64,000 bases of DNA from Effrenium voratum (taxonomy: Eukaryota; Sar; Dinophyceae; Suessiales; Symbiodiniaceae): the NCBI GenBank assembly GCA_963377175.1, contig CAUJNA010003824.1, positions 185,928 through 249,927 of the forward strand. The letters are read 5' to 3'. The translations under genes and the position numbers were made by a program. Positions 25,816-39,180 of the stretch are shown piece by piece (within the stretch, counting starts at the first letter, position 1; each line of letters opens with the position of its first letter). The notes beneath the pieces are model-generated. The model ran no database searches, was not told the DNA's origin, and saw only the letters and a list, made by a program, of their open reading frames with translations.

Positions 25816-28800
25816 TGATTGTAGCTTCCGTTCGCCACATCCTCTTCGGGACTTCCCTTCGGCCGAGAGGCGAAGGCCGCGATACACCAGGCAATCAGCT
25901 CTTTTTGGGGGGCGCTAAGCGTCACGTTTTTGGGGGCCAAGTTGACGTGTGAGACTTCCCTTTGGGTGTTGCCGTTTTTTCTTGGTTGGACGTCTAAGCT
26001 GGAACCTCGCGCGAAGCCTCCGACCGGCAACGCAGGTTCCAAGAACCTGATCCTTGCGGGCTGTGCCAACAGGGGAACCCGAAGGGGAAGCCGGTACATT
26101 CTGCAAAAAATGTACGGCGACTCCAAAAGCTGCACATGAATTGGATCCCCAAGTAGAGCACCCGCATCATGGCAAGCGTGAATTTCCCATCGGTGAGCTC
26201 GCCATATTTGCAGACTGGGCATAAAACAGGCCCGGAAGAAGGCCCAGAGTTAGCAGCCCCACAAAAGTCATAATCAAAACCCCGTATTAAAACGGTCTAC
26301 CCAGAACCATGCAAAGAATTCAGAAGGCGGCCGCAGCAATTTATGGTTGGGATTGTCCCTTACTCACCTTCCTCTACCCGAGTTTTCATTGTGGCTCACA
26401 GTGCTTCTCTTGTCTGAGGCGTGGGCGGGTCCAGAGACAAGACATAGTCCAGGTTGTTCACCAAGTCTCAAGGCGAACCGCGTCGGGCGACCCTCCCCTT
26501 CCGCAGAGCTTTGGATAGCGTTTTAGGCTGGCTCCCAGGTTGGGAAACTGGGGATGTTGGCTATAGCGAGTCTGGAGAAGTCAAGCATTACCCACCCCCT
26601 TTTGGCTGCTTTTTTGGGGGATATTGAAAAGTAATAAGCAAGTTAGCACCGAGTTAGGCAGGGTGATTGTATTTCATTCGCTGCGTAAACTAGCGAGGCG
26701 GTTTGGTCCCGATTTGTGCGAAACTGTTGCGCAAAGACCCGTATGTCTGATTAAAAACGGCGATGAGCACGTCAGAGATTCGAAGCTGCTGCCGATTCCT
26801 CATGTAAATACAGGGTTTTTGCTGGAACACGGAGGGTTCTAAAATATCGTGCTCATTCTTAGGTGGAAAGGGCTGCAACAAATCAACCCTCAAATCACGC
26901 CTTTCATGAACCGTGCAGCACCCGCCGATATGTCTTCAATCTAACACGCTTGTTTGTGCGGGTTTCCCTGTAAGCCACCCCTTTGGGGGCGATTTTGAGG
27001 ATGCGACTTCCATCGACCCGAGCTTTGGGGCCGCTAAGTGCAAGGTGTGGACCCCCAGTTGAAGCCCAAATGGCCAGAGAAACCTTGGCTGTCCTCAGAT
27101 CCCCTGCTAGTCTAACTTTTCGCAGGCTGAAAAACACCACGAAACCCTAAAAGGCAAATCGCCTGACGGCTGGGGCCCAAGAAACGTGCTGGGAGAGTTT
27201 CACGGTGTGGATTTTTGATTTATTTTTTGTGTAGACCTGCAAAACCCACGACTCCGAGTCTTTGGATTGCTTCACTCGAGAAACGCGGGAAGATGAGAAT
27301 TCCTGTGCTCTGCATGTCCACAGCTTTGACGTGCCTGGCAAATCCGCATACTTGGTCTCCAAACCAGAAGAATGCGGCCACCCTAAACCATGGGTGCATT
27401 ACATTTAGAAGGATCCTGCAGATGCGGGCCTGCCCATAGTTGTGGAAAATGGGCCCCACATTCTTGTGAGTTCCCCTATGCCCAGGTTGCCACTTAGAGT
27501 GGGATGCTCTTGGTATCGCAGAAAGTGCTCCAAAAGCAGCCCACCCCTATTCTCAACAACCAGGTGCTTGCCGCTTTGAATTACGTGACCCTGGGTGCAG
27601 AAAGTCAACGCGAAAGCCAGCTCGCTGGGGAAAACAAGAGCCAGATTGATTCACCAATGAACTGAGGTGTTGGAGTTGATCAAAGTTTGCATGAACTGTC
27701 GTGTTTCCTTTACACTGTTTGTAGGTCAGCAAACATAGTGTCGACACTTGAAACCCCGTCCAAGTTAGAATTTCCCGAGCCCGAAAGCAAGCATTCTATT
27801 TAGTCTACCCTAGAATAGTTGGTCCTTCTAAAGCAGACCCCAGCTTTCCACCCGCTCATATCGCCTAATAATGAACACCTTCTGGCTTGGAAAAAGAACT
27901 CGACCCAAGACTACAAAATAATCGGGTGGACTCGAACCACCATGGCGGTCAAACAATGTAACAAGTCAAGCCATGCCATCCATGTCGAACAATATTATGA
28001 ATAATAATAGTAACAAGTGTCTGCTGGACTGTTCAGCTGCCTTGATCGAATTGATGTCTCCACCAATGGGAAAAATGATGCATCAAAGCATTGTGTCTTG
28101 GCGAATTTACAAATATTCACCCACTCGAGGAAGGAACAGTCAGATTCCTGAAAGCATTTGACCAAAGCCCAAATGAGTCCAAACTTGTTCTTTGCCACCA
28201 TGGCGAACCAAAAAAGTTGAAGGTCCAGGAACTCAGGGAGTGAGATATTGAGCGAACCTCAATCTGAGGCAAAAATGAAAATTGAAAAACATGCCAAGGT
28301 ATGTCTCAAACATAGGGGAAAAACTAAAAAATAAAGCAAAGGCCCAACCTAGCATTTTAACATGCTCTAAAGCGACAAGGGTCCACAGGTTACTAGTGGG
28401 CAAACATGATCCCAGAAAACAGCAGCTTCATCAGTAGCCTTTTGGGGATAGGTGAAGTCAGGCGTTTCATACAGATCCCAGAACCCTGGCAAAACAAAAA
28501 AGAACAGCAAGACATCGTCCAAACGGTCAATGCACCAAACAAGTTGGTAAGGGTTTGCCCAGTTCTCGGTGCTTATCCCCACTCACAGGGCGCCAAAGCC
28601 CGGTCTGCCGGGCCGGAGTTCGGGCTTCCATGGGCAGTGGGGTCTTTAAACCCAGAGGGGAAACCCCCAAAGTTGGTGAGAATCTGATCGAAGGATCGAA
28701 GGCCGATGCTGGGGCGCAGGGCTGGAGGCATCTGAGTTCTGAGCTGCTTCCAGGCCTGAAGTCTCAAAAAACATGGGGTCGGAGTGTCCGAAAAAGAAGA

Positions 28801-28963
28801 AGAAAAACAGGTCAAGTCTTGGTGGCTGCAACGGCCTGCAGAAAATTGTTCACTTTTTGGGGGGTCGTGGAAAACCCCACGATTTCCCAAAAGGTTGAAG
28901 TCTAAAGATCCAACCCAATAGCAGTCAAGAAGTAATCGGGGGATTGTTTTTTGTCAAATCAAA

Positions 28964-29335
28964 AGTCAGGCGAAAGGGAAACACACGGGTGTGTCAAAGG
29001 GGAACCCAAAAATGCAATCAAACCAAATGGATCTTCAACATGCCCAGCAGGGCGCTCTTCTTGCTGCTGCGACGGGCAATCAAGGAGGGAATAACCCTTC
29101 TAAACCTCCGAAATCAACTGTCAAATCAATTCTTGCTGGTGCCGGTGCTAGGGAATAGGCAGGGAAGGAGGGAATGACCCTTACCTTACAAACCCGTGTG
29201 GTTTCCTTCAAGCTGACCCCTGCGTTCATTCCCACAGTCCCTAAAAAACCTCACCAGCAAGAGAAAAAGTCAGCCGAAAGGGAAACACACGGCAATGGGT
29301 GTGTCGCAAAGGGGACCCAAACAAATCAATAGAAA
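28964..29335. repeat. Direct repeats flanking a small inverted-repeat element
   Basis: About 65 bases containing GGGAAACACACGG and GTGTGTC...AAAGGGGACCCAAA occur at 28964-29030 and 29266-29335. The CTTGCTGGTG element (29132-29262) lies between them. Confidence 0.65.
29132..29262. mobile_element. MITE-like element, CTTGCTGGTG family, copy 1
   Basis: It has terminal inverted repeats CTTGCTGGTG and CACCAGCAAG, with an inner inverted pair GGGAATGACCC / GTTCATTCCC. A related copy is at 55747-55852. Confidence 0.55.
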
Positions 29336-29597
29336 GTCCTTGTTTTGACAACCCCCACCAAACAAATCAGCTCGGCAGCTTAGGGCTGCGTCTGGGCAAG
29401 TTGGATTACACTGGTCAAGTTCCCGACATGTGGAGCATCGGTACCATGCCGTACAAAGTTCTCTGTTCGCGTCAGGGCTCTAAGACTCTCTACTGGGTTC
29501 CCCAGTTTGAGGAGGTGCCCATGCATGGCATGGGAGCTGTTTGTTCAAGTCAAGGCTCCCGGGTTCCCCAGCTTGAAGTTGGACCCTGTCTCCACCA

Positions 29598-29750
29598 ATA
29601 TGGCCATGGGTCAAAATCCAAATCGTGCCCCCAGTGAACATCCCAATCCCCACTGAAATAGGTTCTAAAACGGGTGGCGGGTGGTGCACCTACCAACCAA
29701 AATGGGATCCCAAAACGGTTTTGACAACCACAGCCATATCATGGCTCCCC
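29598..29750. mobile_element. MITE-like element, GCTGTGGGTCAAAA family, long form
   Basis: TATGGCCATGGGTCAAAATC start and GACAACCACAGCCATAT end. A degraded relative at 15401-15534 shares CCATGGGTCCAAATCCAAATC. Confidence 0.55.
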
Positions 29751-30584
29751 TTGGCAACGACCCAAACCGATCCACGAGCCGGGGCTCCCCGGCCATCCAG
29801 CGAGGCCTGGGTGAGGTTCTCCACTGGAAGACCTCAACGCGTTTCGATGGGAAACCCGGCCACCCCAACCTCCGGAGGCTTGGTGCTTTTCCGAAAAGCT
29901 TCCATTCAAAACCGCCCCCGTTTTCCTTTTTTGGGGGTGTCCATTCAAAACCCACCCCCAAACAAAACATAAACTCTACTAAAATATTAAAAAAAAAGGA
30001 GAAAAAGGAGAAAAACAAAAAGGGGGGGACACCCAGTTGGGCGTCTTGTCCTTTGAGCATGCCCTTTCCGCCTCGTCGTTTCCTCCCAGAGCCTTCCTTT
30101 GAGCTGGGGACCGCCACCTCTTTGGAGATCGACCCCTAGCCGATTCTCACGGGAAACTAAAAAAGAAAGGCGCCCTTCTTAAGGAAAGAGAAAAAAACCT
30201 CCCTTAAGAAGAAAAGAGACCACTGACATTTCTGGGCCTAAGCGCGTTTCTACGTTGCTGTTGTTGTTGTTTTGGGGGGGAGGGGGGCGGCAGGGGCAAT
30301 TCGACATGTTCAAAGCTGGCCACCTCGTCCCCCCGATTCCGTTGGTGTAACAGATCCCCCCCTCTCCCCGAGGGTTGCTCCAAAGTCCCTCCCAAAGGAG
30401 AAGCGAAAGGAACTTCCAAACCCTCAGCTTGGTTCTTCCTTGTCGTCCTGTGCTTCTTCCTTATTCCTTGTCTTCCTCTTGTTGCTTTCTTGTCTTCCTC
30501 TTGTTGTCCTTGCTTTCTTCTAAGTGTCTTCGTTTTATTCTAGCTTTGTTTGCTTCTTTTTGCAGGTTGGACTTCTACCTTAAC

Positions 30585-30589
30585 ACAAC

Positions 30590-30648
<59 letters not shown>
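30585..30648. repeat. (CA)n microsatellite
   Basis: About 60 bases of near-pure CA with no pseudo-LTR on either side. Confidence 0.95.
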
Positions 30649-30650
<2 letters not shown>

Positions 30651-32739
30651 ATGAACCAAATGGGGCAAAATCGACGCACTATATAATTCATACACCATTG
30701 GGCCCCCCCGAAAGGGGAGTCACGCCAAGGATGAAAGAATCCCCAGAGCAACTCATGTCGCTCCTGGTCACGGTTCCCTTAGCAAGAGCCGTTTTTTTGG
30801 TGGTCTAACATCCCTACCAAAAAATCCATGACCATCCCTACCAACTCCAAGCACAGGGATGCTTTGATCACTGCGCATGCGAGCCAAGGCCAAAACCACA
30901 AAACTAGGCACTTGCTTGCCCACGAGCACATGGACATCTTGGGTGGGCCGCAGATTCTTGTGGGAATTTTAGCCCCCCCCCCCCGCTTTGTCAACCCAAA
31001 CCAAGATTGGCAGCAATCGTGTCGGTTGGTCCAGAAGTCAAAAAACAAGTCTTGCGACCACACATATTTGGGAAAAGGAAACCAACAACCCTAGAAAACA
31101 AGGATATTGTCCAACACCCACCATTTTGGGGTTATGGGGGGAAAACCCCAAGACAAAGATTTAACCCGGGGCTTGGCCCGTCTTGGTTTCGAACCCAACA
31201 CAATTTTGGGGTTACCCACCCCACCCAGCACCCAGCAGCAACCGTAAACCGAGGCCCCCAGGGCCCCCAGCTTTGGATCGCCACTTCCGCGCGGCTTTTC
31301 TCAGACCGGCGGTGCGTTGTGCAGATGGCTGTGGGGCCAAGAATAGGGCCCGAAACCCCAAGGGTTGCCCTGGTAGATGGACACATGGACGAAAACCTGC
31401 GTTTTGTTTCTCTCTTTTTTTCTGGTGGCTTCAGTTTGGCCCAGACCCATGTGAATTTTGACTTTGACCCTTTGGTGGACATCATTTAGGTTTGAGATTT
31501 GTGTCCAAACATTGTTCAGGATGAGCCCTACGAAACTTCATAGCCTTGCCACATGGAGCCAGAAAACCGCCCTGAGAAGAACGAGAAGTGGATTGTGAAC
31601 TTGCTGAGAGTACACGGTGGCATCTAGAAATCTCCAGAAGATGCACCACTGTTGCTCTTGCCCCCCCGAGTTTTGCCCTGCTGCAAAAAAACATGGGAAA
31701 CTCCCGCTTTGAACAAGTGTGCAGAAGCATCAACCACCTGTTGCATGGCAATGGGCCGTGGTTGTTTCCAAGCACAAACCTGGAACAAAGACTCGGCCCT
31801 GCGTTCCGATTTCTCTTAACCAGGTCTCAGAAAAAATACCACAGTTGCACTGTTGGGAGTTGCCCAATAGGAAAAATAGAACAAAGTTTCCCAAGACGCC
31901 TCAAAGGCCATGAGGTTTGAGTTGCCTGGTGAGAAACCTCGGACCATTTTGTTTAGCACCCAGCAAAGGTTGATGCCCTTCAACCTTGACCTGCCACATG
32001 CTCGGCCTTCAGTTTGGATTGGTTTCCTTTCGAACGGTATACCAGCAACTCAAGCCGACCAAACGGAACGAAGGGGAACGTGCCCAATGTTTGCGCTCCA
32101 CTTGAGAAACGAGGTGAGGGTTAACCGATGTACCTGACCGGGTGCGTTTGGCTGAACATGTGGCCCTCTCTAAGTGTAGACTCCCTCTATAGAAGCGAGA
32201 TCCGTTTCTTTCTTTGCTGCAAAGGGATCATGGTCCCCGTCTCAAGCTGTCTAGGACTATGCATCTGAAACTTAGCCTCAGTACATCTCTGCGTGTGTGA
32301 GGCGCTTGCACCATCTAGCCCAACACCACTTTACTCTAGGTCTGCAGACGGCCCCATAGGGTGTGAAGACCTCCACGAAGAGGTACAGCGTGTGATTGTT
32401 GCCTGCAAGGCATGTTCCCATCGCCATCTTGGGCCCGTTGGTAAAACTAAGCTACTGAGCTATAACGCATAGCATCTTAGCCAATGAACCATCATCACCC
32501 TAACGGGAAACCTTGAGAATGCTTCATCCATGAGGTCCATGGCTTATGACATGTTGCAGGTTCGCCCAACCCTTCATAGGGTTTTGGTTTCTGTCGCCTT
32601 TTTCGTGTTGGGCTTAAAGAGAGCCACAGCAAAACTGGAGCCCGTTGTTGTTCTTTTTTGGGGGGTGCCCTCACGGAGTGTTCCCCATACATCTAGCCCA
32701 CGAGCATGCGCCATCCTTCGATTGGCCTTCCCGATGAAC

Positions 32740-32832
32740 ATATGGCTGTGGCTCAAAAGCTGGCCTTGGTATATGGAAGCAAGACTAAAACCTGTGTAAC
32801 CCCAGTTGCTTAATTTTGAGCCACACCTATAT
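32740..32832. mobile_element. MITE-like element, GCTGTGGGTCAAAA family
   Basis: CATATGGCTGTGGCTCAAAA start and ATTTTGAGCCACACCTATAT end. Confidence 0.7.
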
Positions 32833-33554
32833 TCACGATGGGTAACGGTTTTCTCATTCCCAGAGAACGAGCCCCTAACTCCCAAGGGCTCGCTTGCTGA
32901 GTCGATTGTCAAAGTCCAGACTGTTTGCTTGCCACTAAAATGATGTCCCAAAAAGCCTACGGCGTCCGGTCCACGAACCGGGGAAGTGAGACCACCCCTT
33001 TGGCCCCTTTGGGGGGGGGGAAGGTGTGCCTTTTAACGGAACTCCAAAAATGTGCTTGGACTCCCCTTGGCTCGCCGAAACAAAGGAACCGAACTTTCAT
33101 GTGGCCGAACTTTCAGATGCTTCATGCGAAGTCAATCATTTTTGGATGCCTCAAGTTGAAACTTCAAGGGAAGCGCATCCGTTTACACCAGCTTTGGCAT
33201 TTGCACTCAGAATCTTGAACGGGAAACACATTCCATCATCTGCGGAAAAAGAAATGAATCCCCAAAACGCTCCCCAGATTTTTGGGAGGCCATGATTTTT
33301 CTGTCTTTTGCTCCCCACCCCCACATGTGCGGAAGAAGAAGAAGAAAAATGAGAAAAAAAAGAAGAAGAAAAAACAACACGACTCCCCCCACTTCCCAAG
33401 GACCGTCAGGGGCTCCGGGCTTGGAGGGCCCATGGCCAGCCGCGAGAGCTCCTCGTCAGGGCACCGGTCCACCGGTTTTGGACCCCGTCAAAGGGTGTTC
33501 CGTCGGAAGGACCAGCAGGGGTTTGGGGTGTTGGGAGAATGCCCCCCCCCCGTA

Positions 33555-33642
33555 CGGTGGACACTTAGGGTCTATTTTGCAACCTCCTTCTGTTAGGGTA
33601 TTGGTTTTGGGGTATGGTTGCAAAATAGACTCTAGGTGTCCA
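33555..33642. mobile_element. Short inverted-repeat element
   Basis: GGACACTTAGGGTCTATTTT at the left end is mirrored by AAAATAGACTCTAGGTGTCC at the right, followed inward by GCAACC/GGTTGC. The arms are almost perfect over about 26 bases with a central loop. Only one copy was noticed here. Confidence 0.6.
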
Positions 33643-33680
33643 AAAATTGGTGGAGTGAGTCCCAGCTTCGTCTAAAAAAC

Positions 33681-33795
33681 GGTGGCTCAAGACGTGTAGC
33701 TCCTTGGAGCTGACCTGCTGGGGGTCCGTGTTGAAGGCGGCATCCAGGGGGTTGCCGTCCACGAACTTGATGTAGCCTCGGGACGAGGCTACGGC
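33681..33795 (-). CDS. Candidate host exon
   Basis: On the minus strand this stretch reads as a well-composed peptide with G-Y-I-K-F-V-D-G-N-P-L-D-A and S-S-K-E-L-H-V-L-S-H-R-F. Codons are mostly C- or G-ending, unlike the surrounding noise frames. A possible acceptor AG lies just upstream (near 33790-33797). No family is recognised and the gene it belongs to is unknown. Confidence 0.35.
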
Positions 33796-35928
33796 CACAG
33801 CTCCGAGCCACCCCCGGCGGTTTTGGAGCCCCGGTTTGGTGATTTCAACGAATTTTCTGGCTGGGTGCTGGTGGAAGGGTCTTGGTCTTGCACCTTGGGC
33901 ATTCTACAGGGTGCAAAGCAAAAAACTGGAAGTTTGGGGGAAGGGGCGGGGGGGGGGGGGTTAGGGGAGGGCGGGGGGGTAGGGGATGGGGGTGGCTGTG
34001 GGGTAGTTGGAGGTGGTTGGGATTTGCAAGGCGCGGCTGCTTTCTGCCACACCTTGGGTTCTGATTCTGCTGCCTGCAGGAATCCCCAGGCCTACGCCAA
34101 GCACGTCAGTCCTCGGGAAAGGGTTCCCGGCAAGTTCCTTTTGGTTGCCTTTGAAACCCCAAACCCCAAGATGCTCAACCTACAAGACACCAAAGTGGCA
34201 GCAGTTGGCAATCAAAGGGTGGCGCTCAAACCCGCCCTGTTGGCGAAATGTAGGGGACAAAGTCTAAGGCTGCACGGCTTGCGCCCGATTGAAGGCCGTC
34301 CTTGTCTTGGGTACTGTGGGAGTCTTGGGTGCTCGGGTGGGAAAGATTGAAGTTTCAGCTCGTTTTTGGGATCACAGCTGCCGATCCAAACGAACCTGAG
34401 GGCTTCTGGGGGAGAAACGTTCTTCCGCACTCGCCTTGAACTTGCGCTTACATATCTGAGCCGTGCCGTCCTCAGATCCCCCGCTAAAAGTTTAACTTGT
34501 AGTGGGCTAAATGAAAAACTCAACTAAACACTAAAAAAGCTAAAAGTTAAGGGGATGGCTGTCTGGCGAGAAACAAAGCATCTCTGATGGTTTCACTGCA
34601 CTCAATATTCATCGCGTGAATATGTGTTCCTTGCCTTCCTTCTGCTTCCCTCTGCACACCACCCAAAAGGGGCCCCGCTATTCTGCAAGGAAGGATTGCA
34701 ACCGGAGAATCCAGCTACCGGTGGCAAGCAAGCACATTGTTTGCCTAGTCGGGCAGCATCCAAGTCAAAAGGTGAAAAGTCGAAAGAGCAAACGTTGCAC
34801 GAAATCATTCTAGAAAGGCGGCCAAAGCTCACACACACACACACACACTTTCTCTTGGAAACCAAACACCCCCCCAACCCCACCCCCCAGGAAAGGGTTG
34901 TTGGAACCTTCCCCGTGGCTCTTAGAAGGGTTCTGGGAACCTTTCTCAGGAGGGCAGGACTGCGGATTGTGCAGAGTCTATCCACGCTTCCGACTTGACC
35001 CTTCCCCCGAATCACTGTTTTAGGCAACCCCAATTCAAATGGAACCCAAGAAGGCTTAGCACCGTAGCACCAACAAAACAAACACGCAAATGGAAGGGCC
35101 ACTCTGCATCAAACCTCACCAGCTGCACCAGTTGGCAGGAATGTCACCCTTCTGCTGGGGCAGACCAACTGGCCCGAAGTGGGTGTTGTCCATCGGCTTT
35201 GTTTAATGAACTTCCCAGGTGGCCCGTCACAAACGCCGGGTGTCGCCGATTCCACCACTCCTGTCGGTTGACACCCCAGAGATCCACCCAAAGCCCAACA
35301 AACCATGGCCTTGCATCGGCCCACCTTTAAAGGTCGTGTTTTTTTCTCCTTCCCTCCAGTTTCTTTGAATCTTCCCTTTGAACCACCTGGAAAGGGTCCC
35401 AAAACAAACACAAAAACACAGAGGTCTGGGGCTCCCCGGCCGAAGGAGTAGGTCAGCGGCAGATCTGTGGCCACCCAGTCCGGCGCACTCAGGGTCCGGG
35501 GCCTCCGGATCCGATGGACTGGGTTCGAGTGGTCGAACGAGCTCTTGTTGAACTATTTAGCGGGAAATCTGGGACTAATGGCTCGTTGAGGAATGGGCGG
35601 GTGTTTCTAAGGTTCGTTGGTCAAACAAGCTTTTATGTTCTTTAGTGGGAACCAGCTGTTGTTCAGTGAGGGAACCCTGGGGAGTAATATGACGAATAGC
35701 TCCAGCTGTTTAGTGGGAGAATCTCGGGACAGCTTGGCTCCTGGTTGAAGAGCGGAGGGGGCCTCTTTAGTGGGGTTCATCACTTTTGGAGGGAACACCC
35801 CAACTAATCCGGGGCGAGTCATTTTTCAAAGGCTCGCGGCCAGCCGGCTCAACGCTACAGGAGGTGGTAGCACGTCCGATGCTCAAATACAAAATATGGT
35901 ACATGCCCCACCGCAACTAAACAAATCA

Positions 35929-37020
<1,092 letters not shown>

Positions 37021-37024
<4 letters not shown>

Positions 37025-37375
37025 CTTAAACTCCAGATGGAGGGTGCTAATCTTTCGAGTACAACTGATGAGTCTCGAGTACAACTGATGAGTCTCGAGT
37101 GGGTGTGGGTTCTGCTCGCGATGCACTCGGCTTCCCTCTAGCAGCGAACACGTTACCCGAAAGAACAAGAAGCACAAACAGCGCCGCAACCAAGGGGGCC
37201 AAAAGGACTTTGCATCACACGAAAAGCACAGGTACGTCGAGGTGATCAGCCTCGATATCACAGGACAAGTGCGGCGTCTTCGTTGGATGCCGACCGCACA
37301 GGTCCCCAGCATCCCCCTGCGGTAAAAGTGAAAGCCTGAAGTTGGTGACAGGGTATTCTGTCACTCCGCACACAC
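37021..37375. repeat. Second pseudo-LTR-like direct repeat, left copy
   Basis: 355 bases beginning CACACTTAAACTCC are repeated almost exactly at 38484-38838. It contains two tandem 20-base units including ACTGATGAGTCTCGAG. The outer edge is the 1.1-kb (CA)n array. Confidence 0.9.
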
Positions 37376-38483
37376 ACGCCCCTCAAAGAGGGGCGAGTAC
37401 CACTTTTTCGGGGGGAGAAAAAACACGCGCCCCAAAACCGGGCGAAGACCCCAACAGAAAACAAACGGAGCAAGGGAGCCCAAAAGAAACAGAAAGGCCC
37501 CAGGTTGGGTCACCGCGGGCAAAACCCCAAACAAGAAACAAGAACAACGGGGAAGCCAGGTTTCGGGTCTCCGAGGGCAACAACCCCAAACAGCGCAAAA
37601 ACGACCTAGACCTTGTAGACGAAAGGGGCCGCGAAGGCAAAGAGGCAGAAGAGGAACAGGCCATCCCTAACCGGGCGAACAGGAAGTACAAGAGATAGCC
37701 CAGAGAGGGAAAGAAAAAGAAAGGAAAGAAAAGAAAGGGACGAAAGAGAGAAAGAGAGAAAGAAAGAGAGAGAGAGAGAGAGACAAAAGCGTATTTAGGG
37801 CGTCGCAACCGCCCGAAAGGAAAAAGAAAGGAGCAGGGTGCGTATTTAGGGCGCCGCATCCCGCCCGGGAAGAAGGAACAAGAAGCAGAAGGCAAGGAGA
37901 CAAAAAGGAGAAAAGAAGGAAGAAGGAAGAAGGAAGAGGAAGAGGGAAGTAGTAGTATGGGTTTTTAGGGCGACGCATCCCGCCCAGACAGGAACAGAGG
38001 ATGAAGACCAAGGCTCGCGGAGGAAGACGTCGAATCCCACACAGGGGCCAAGAGGACGGACACGAAGTAGCAACGGAAGGGGAAGAAGACGTCAAGCCAA
38101 ACTACGTGAGGAAGAAGAGGAGTAGGAACAGGAAGACAGACTTGAAGACGAAGACGAGGAAAAAGGTGAACAACGCGAGGACAACCAGGCCATCCCTAAG
38201 CGGGCGAACAGGAGGGGGACGAACGCGCGGGTCAGGAGAAGCCATCCCTAAGCGGGCGAAGAACCGGAAGACGGGCACGCGGATGAAGAAGGCGAGAAGA
38301 AAGAACGTAGGGTGAGACGTAGCTATGATCTGACGGCTGTCTTCCCTTTAGTGAAACCTCGTTCCTGATTAAATCTGAAATTCCGCTGTTCTATGATAAG
38401 CACGTTGAGGTCAAATTTTCCGACAGAGCCGGCCCGGGGTCACACAATGGGTACACCCGAGGATTCCCCACGAATGGGGTGTA
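37376..38483. other. Purine-rich interior between the second repeat pair
   Basis: This 1.1-kb segment is A/G-rich, with a GA microsatellite (37742-37784) and no RT or nuclease. Two short motifs recur three times each: TTTAGGGCG-N-CGCA near 37794, 37844 and 37965, and CCATCCCTAA-G/C-CGGGCGAA near 37661, 38190 and 38242. This could be a non-autonomous retroelement body. Confidence 0.5.
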
Positions 38484-38838
38484 CACACTTAAACTCCAGA
38501 TGGAGGGTGCTAATCTTTCGAGTACAACTGATGAGTCTCGAGTACAACTGATGAGTCTCGAGAGGGTGTGGGTTCTGCTCGCGATGCACTCGGCTTCCCT
38601 CTAGCAGCGAACACGTTACCCGAAAGAACAAGAAGCACAAACAGCGCCGCAACCAAGGGGGCCAAAAGGACTTTGCATCACACGAGAAGCACAGGTACGT
38701 CGAGGTGATCAGCCTCGATATCACAGGACAAGTGCGGCGTCTTCGTTGGATGCCGACCGCAAAGGTCCCCAGCATCCCCCTGCGGTAAAAGTGAAAGCCT
38801 GAAGTTGGTGACAGGGTATTCTGTCACTCCGCACACAC
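38484..38838. repeat. Second pseudo-LTR-like direct repeat, right copy
   Basis: This copy sits at an offset of 1463 from the left copy. Its right edge continues into a (CA)n-rich tract (38831-39180). Confidence 0.9.
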
Positions 38839-38905
38839 GCGCACACACACACACACGCAGAGACACACAGAACACAGCACACAGACAGGCACAGACAAAC
38901 ACAAA

Positions 38906-38970
<65 letters not shown>

Positions 38971-39180
38971 ACACAGGCACACACACACATACACAGTCAC
39001 AGACTCACAGAAAAACAGAGACACACACAGACAACAAATTCAGACACAGACACGCGCGCACGCACGCGCGCAATCACATACGCTCGCGCGCACGCTCGCA
39101 CGCACGGGCGTACAAGCAAACGCACACACACACAAACACAAACACACAAACACAGAACCACGGACACGCGCACAACGACA
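38831..39180. repeat. (CA)n-rich tract
   Basis: CA repeats with CG, AG and AAAC variants, continuing from the right pseudo-LTR. Confidence 0.9.

Larger units (their letters stand above)
25013..30590. other. Host-like non-coding DNA with small repeats
   Basis: No gene is supported. The block includes MITE-like copies (25152-25256, 25696-25815, 29132-29262, 29598-29750). A 65-base direct repeat (about 28964-29030 and 29266-29335) flanks the 29132-29262 element. Open frames are short with no recognisable domains. Confidence 0.55.
30649..35925. other. Host-like non-coding DNA with one exon-like segment
   Basis: No complete gene was recognised. It contains MITE-like copies (32740-32832, 33555-33642), a short (CA)n (34830-34850), G-runs and the exon-like stretch at 33681-33795. 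Other open frames lack coding character. Confidence 0.5.

Noticed and set aside
33236..33472. Minus-strand peptide next to a poly-Phe tract
   Set aside because: The phenylalanine run comes from an A/G-rich simple repeat; the short exon-like part before it is too weak to list.
37063..37100. Hammerhead ribozyme: CTGATGAG occurs twice in the second pseudo-LTR
   Set aside because: No matching stem II closing into a GAAA strand was found nearby on either strand, so only the core string is present; N-terminal-endonuclease Penelope-like elements are reported to lack canonical hammerheads.
37790..37990. TTTAGGG strings as telomere repeat
   Set aside because: Single copies inside a longer non-telomeric motif (TTTAGGGCG...CCCGCCC), not a tandem array.
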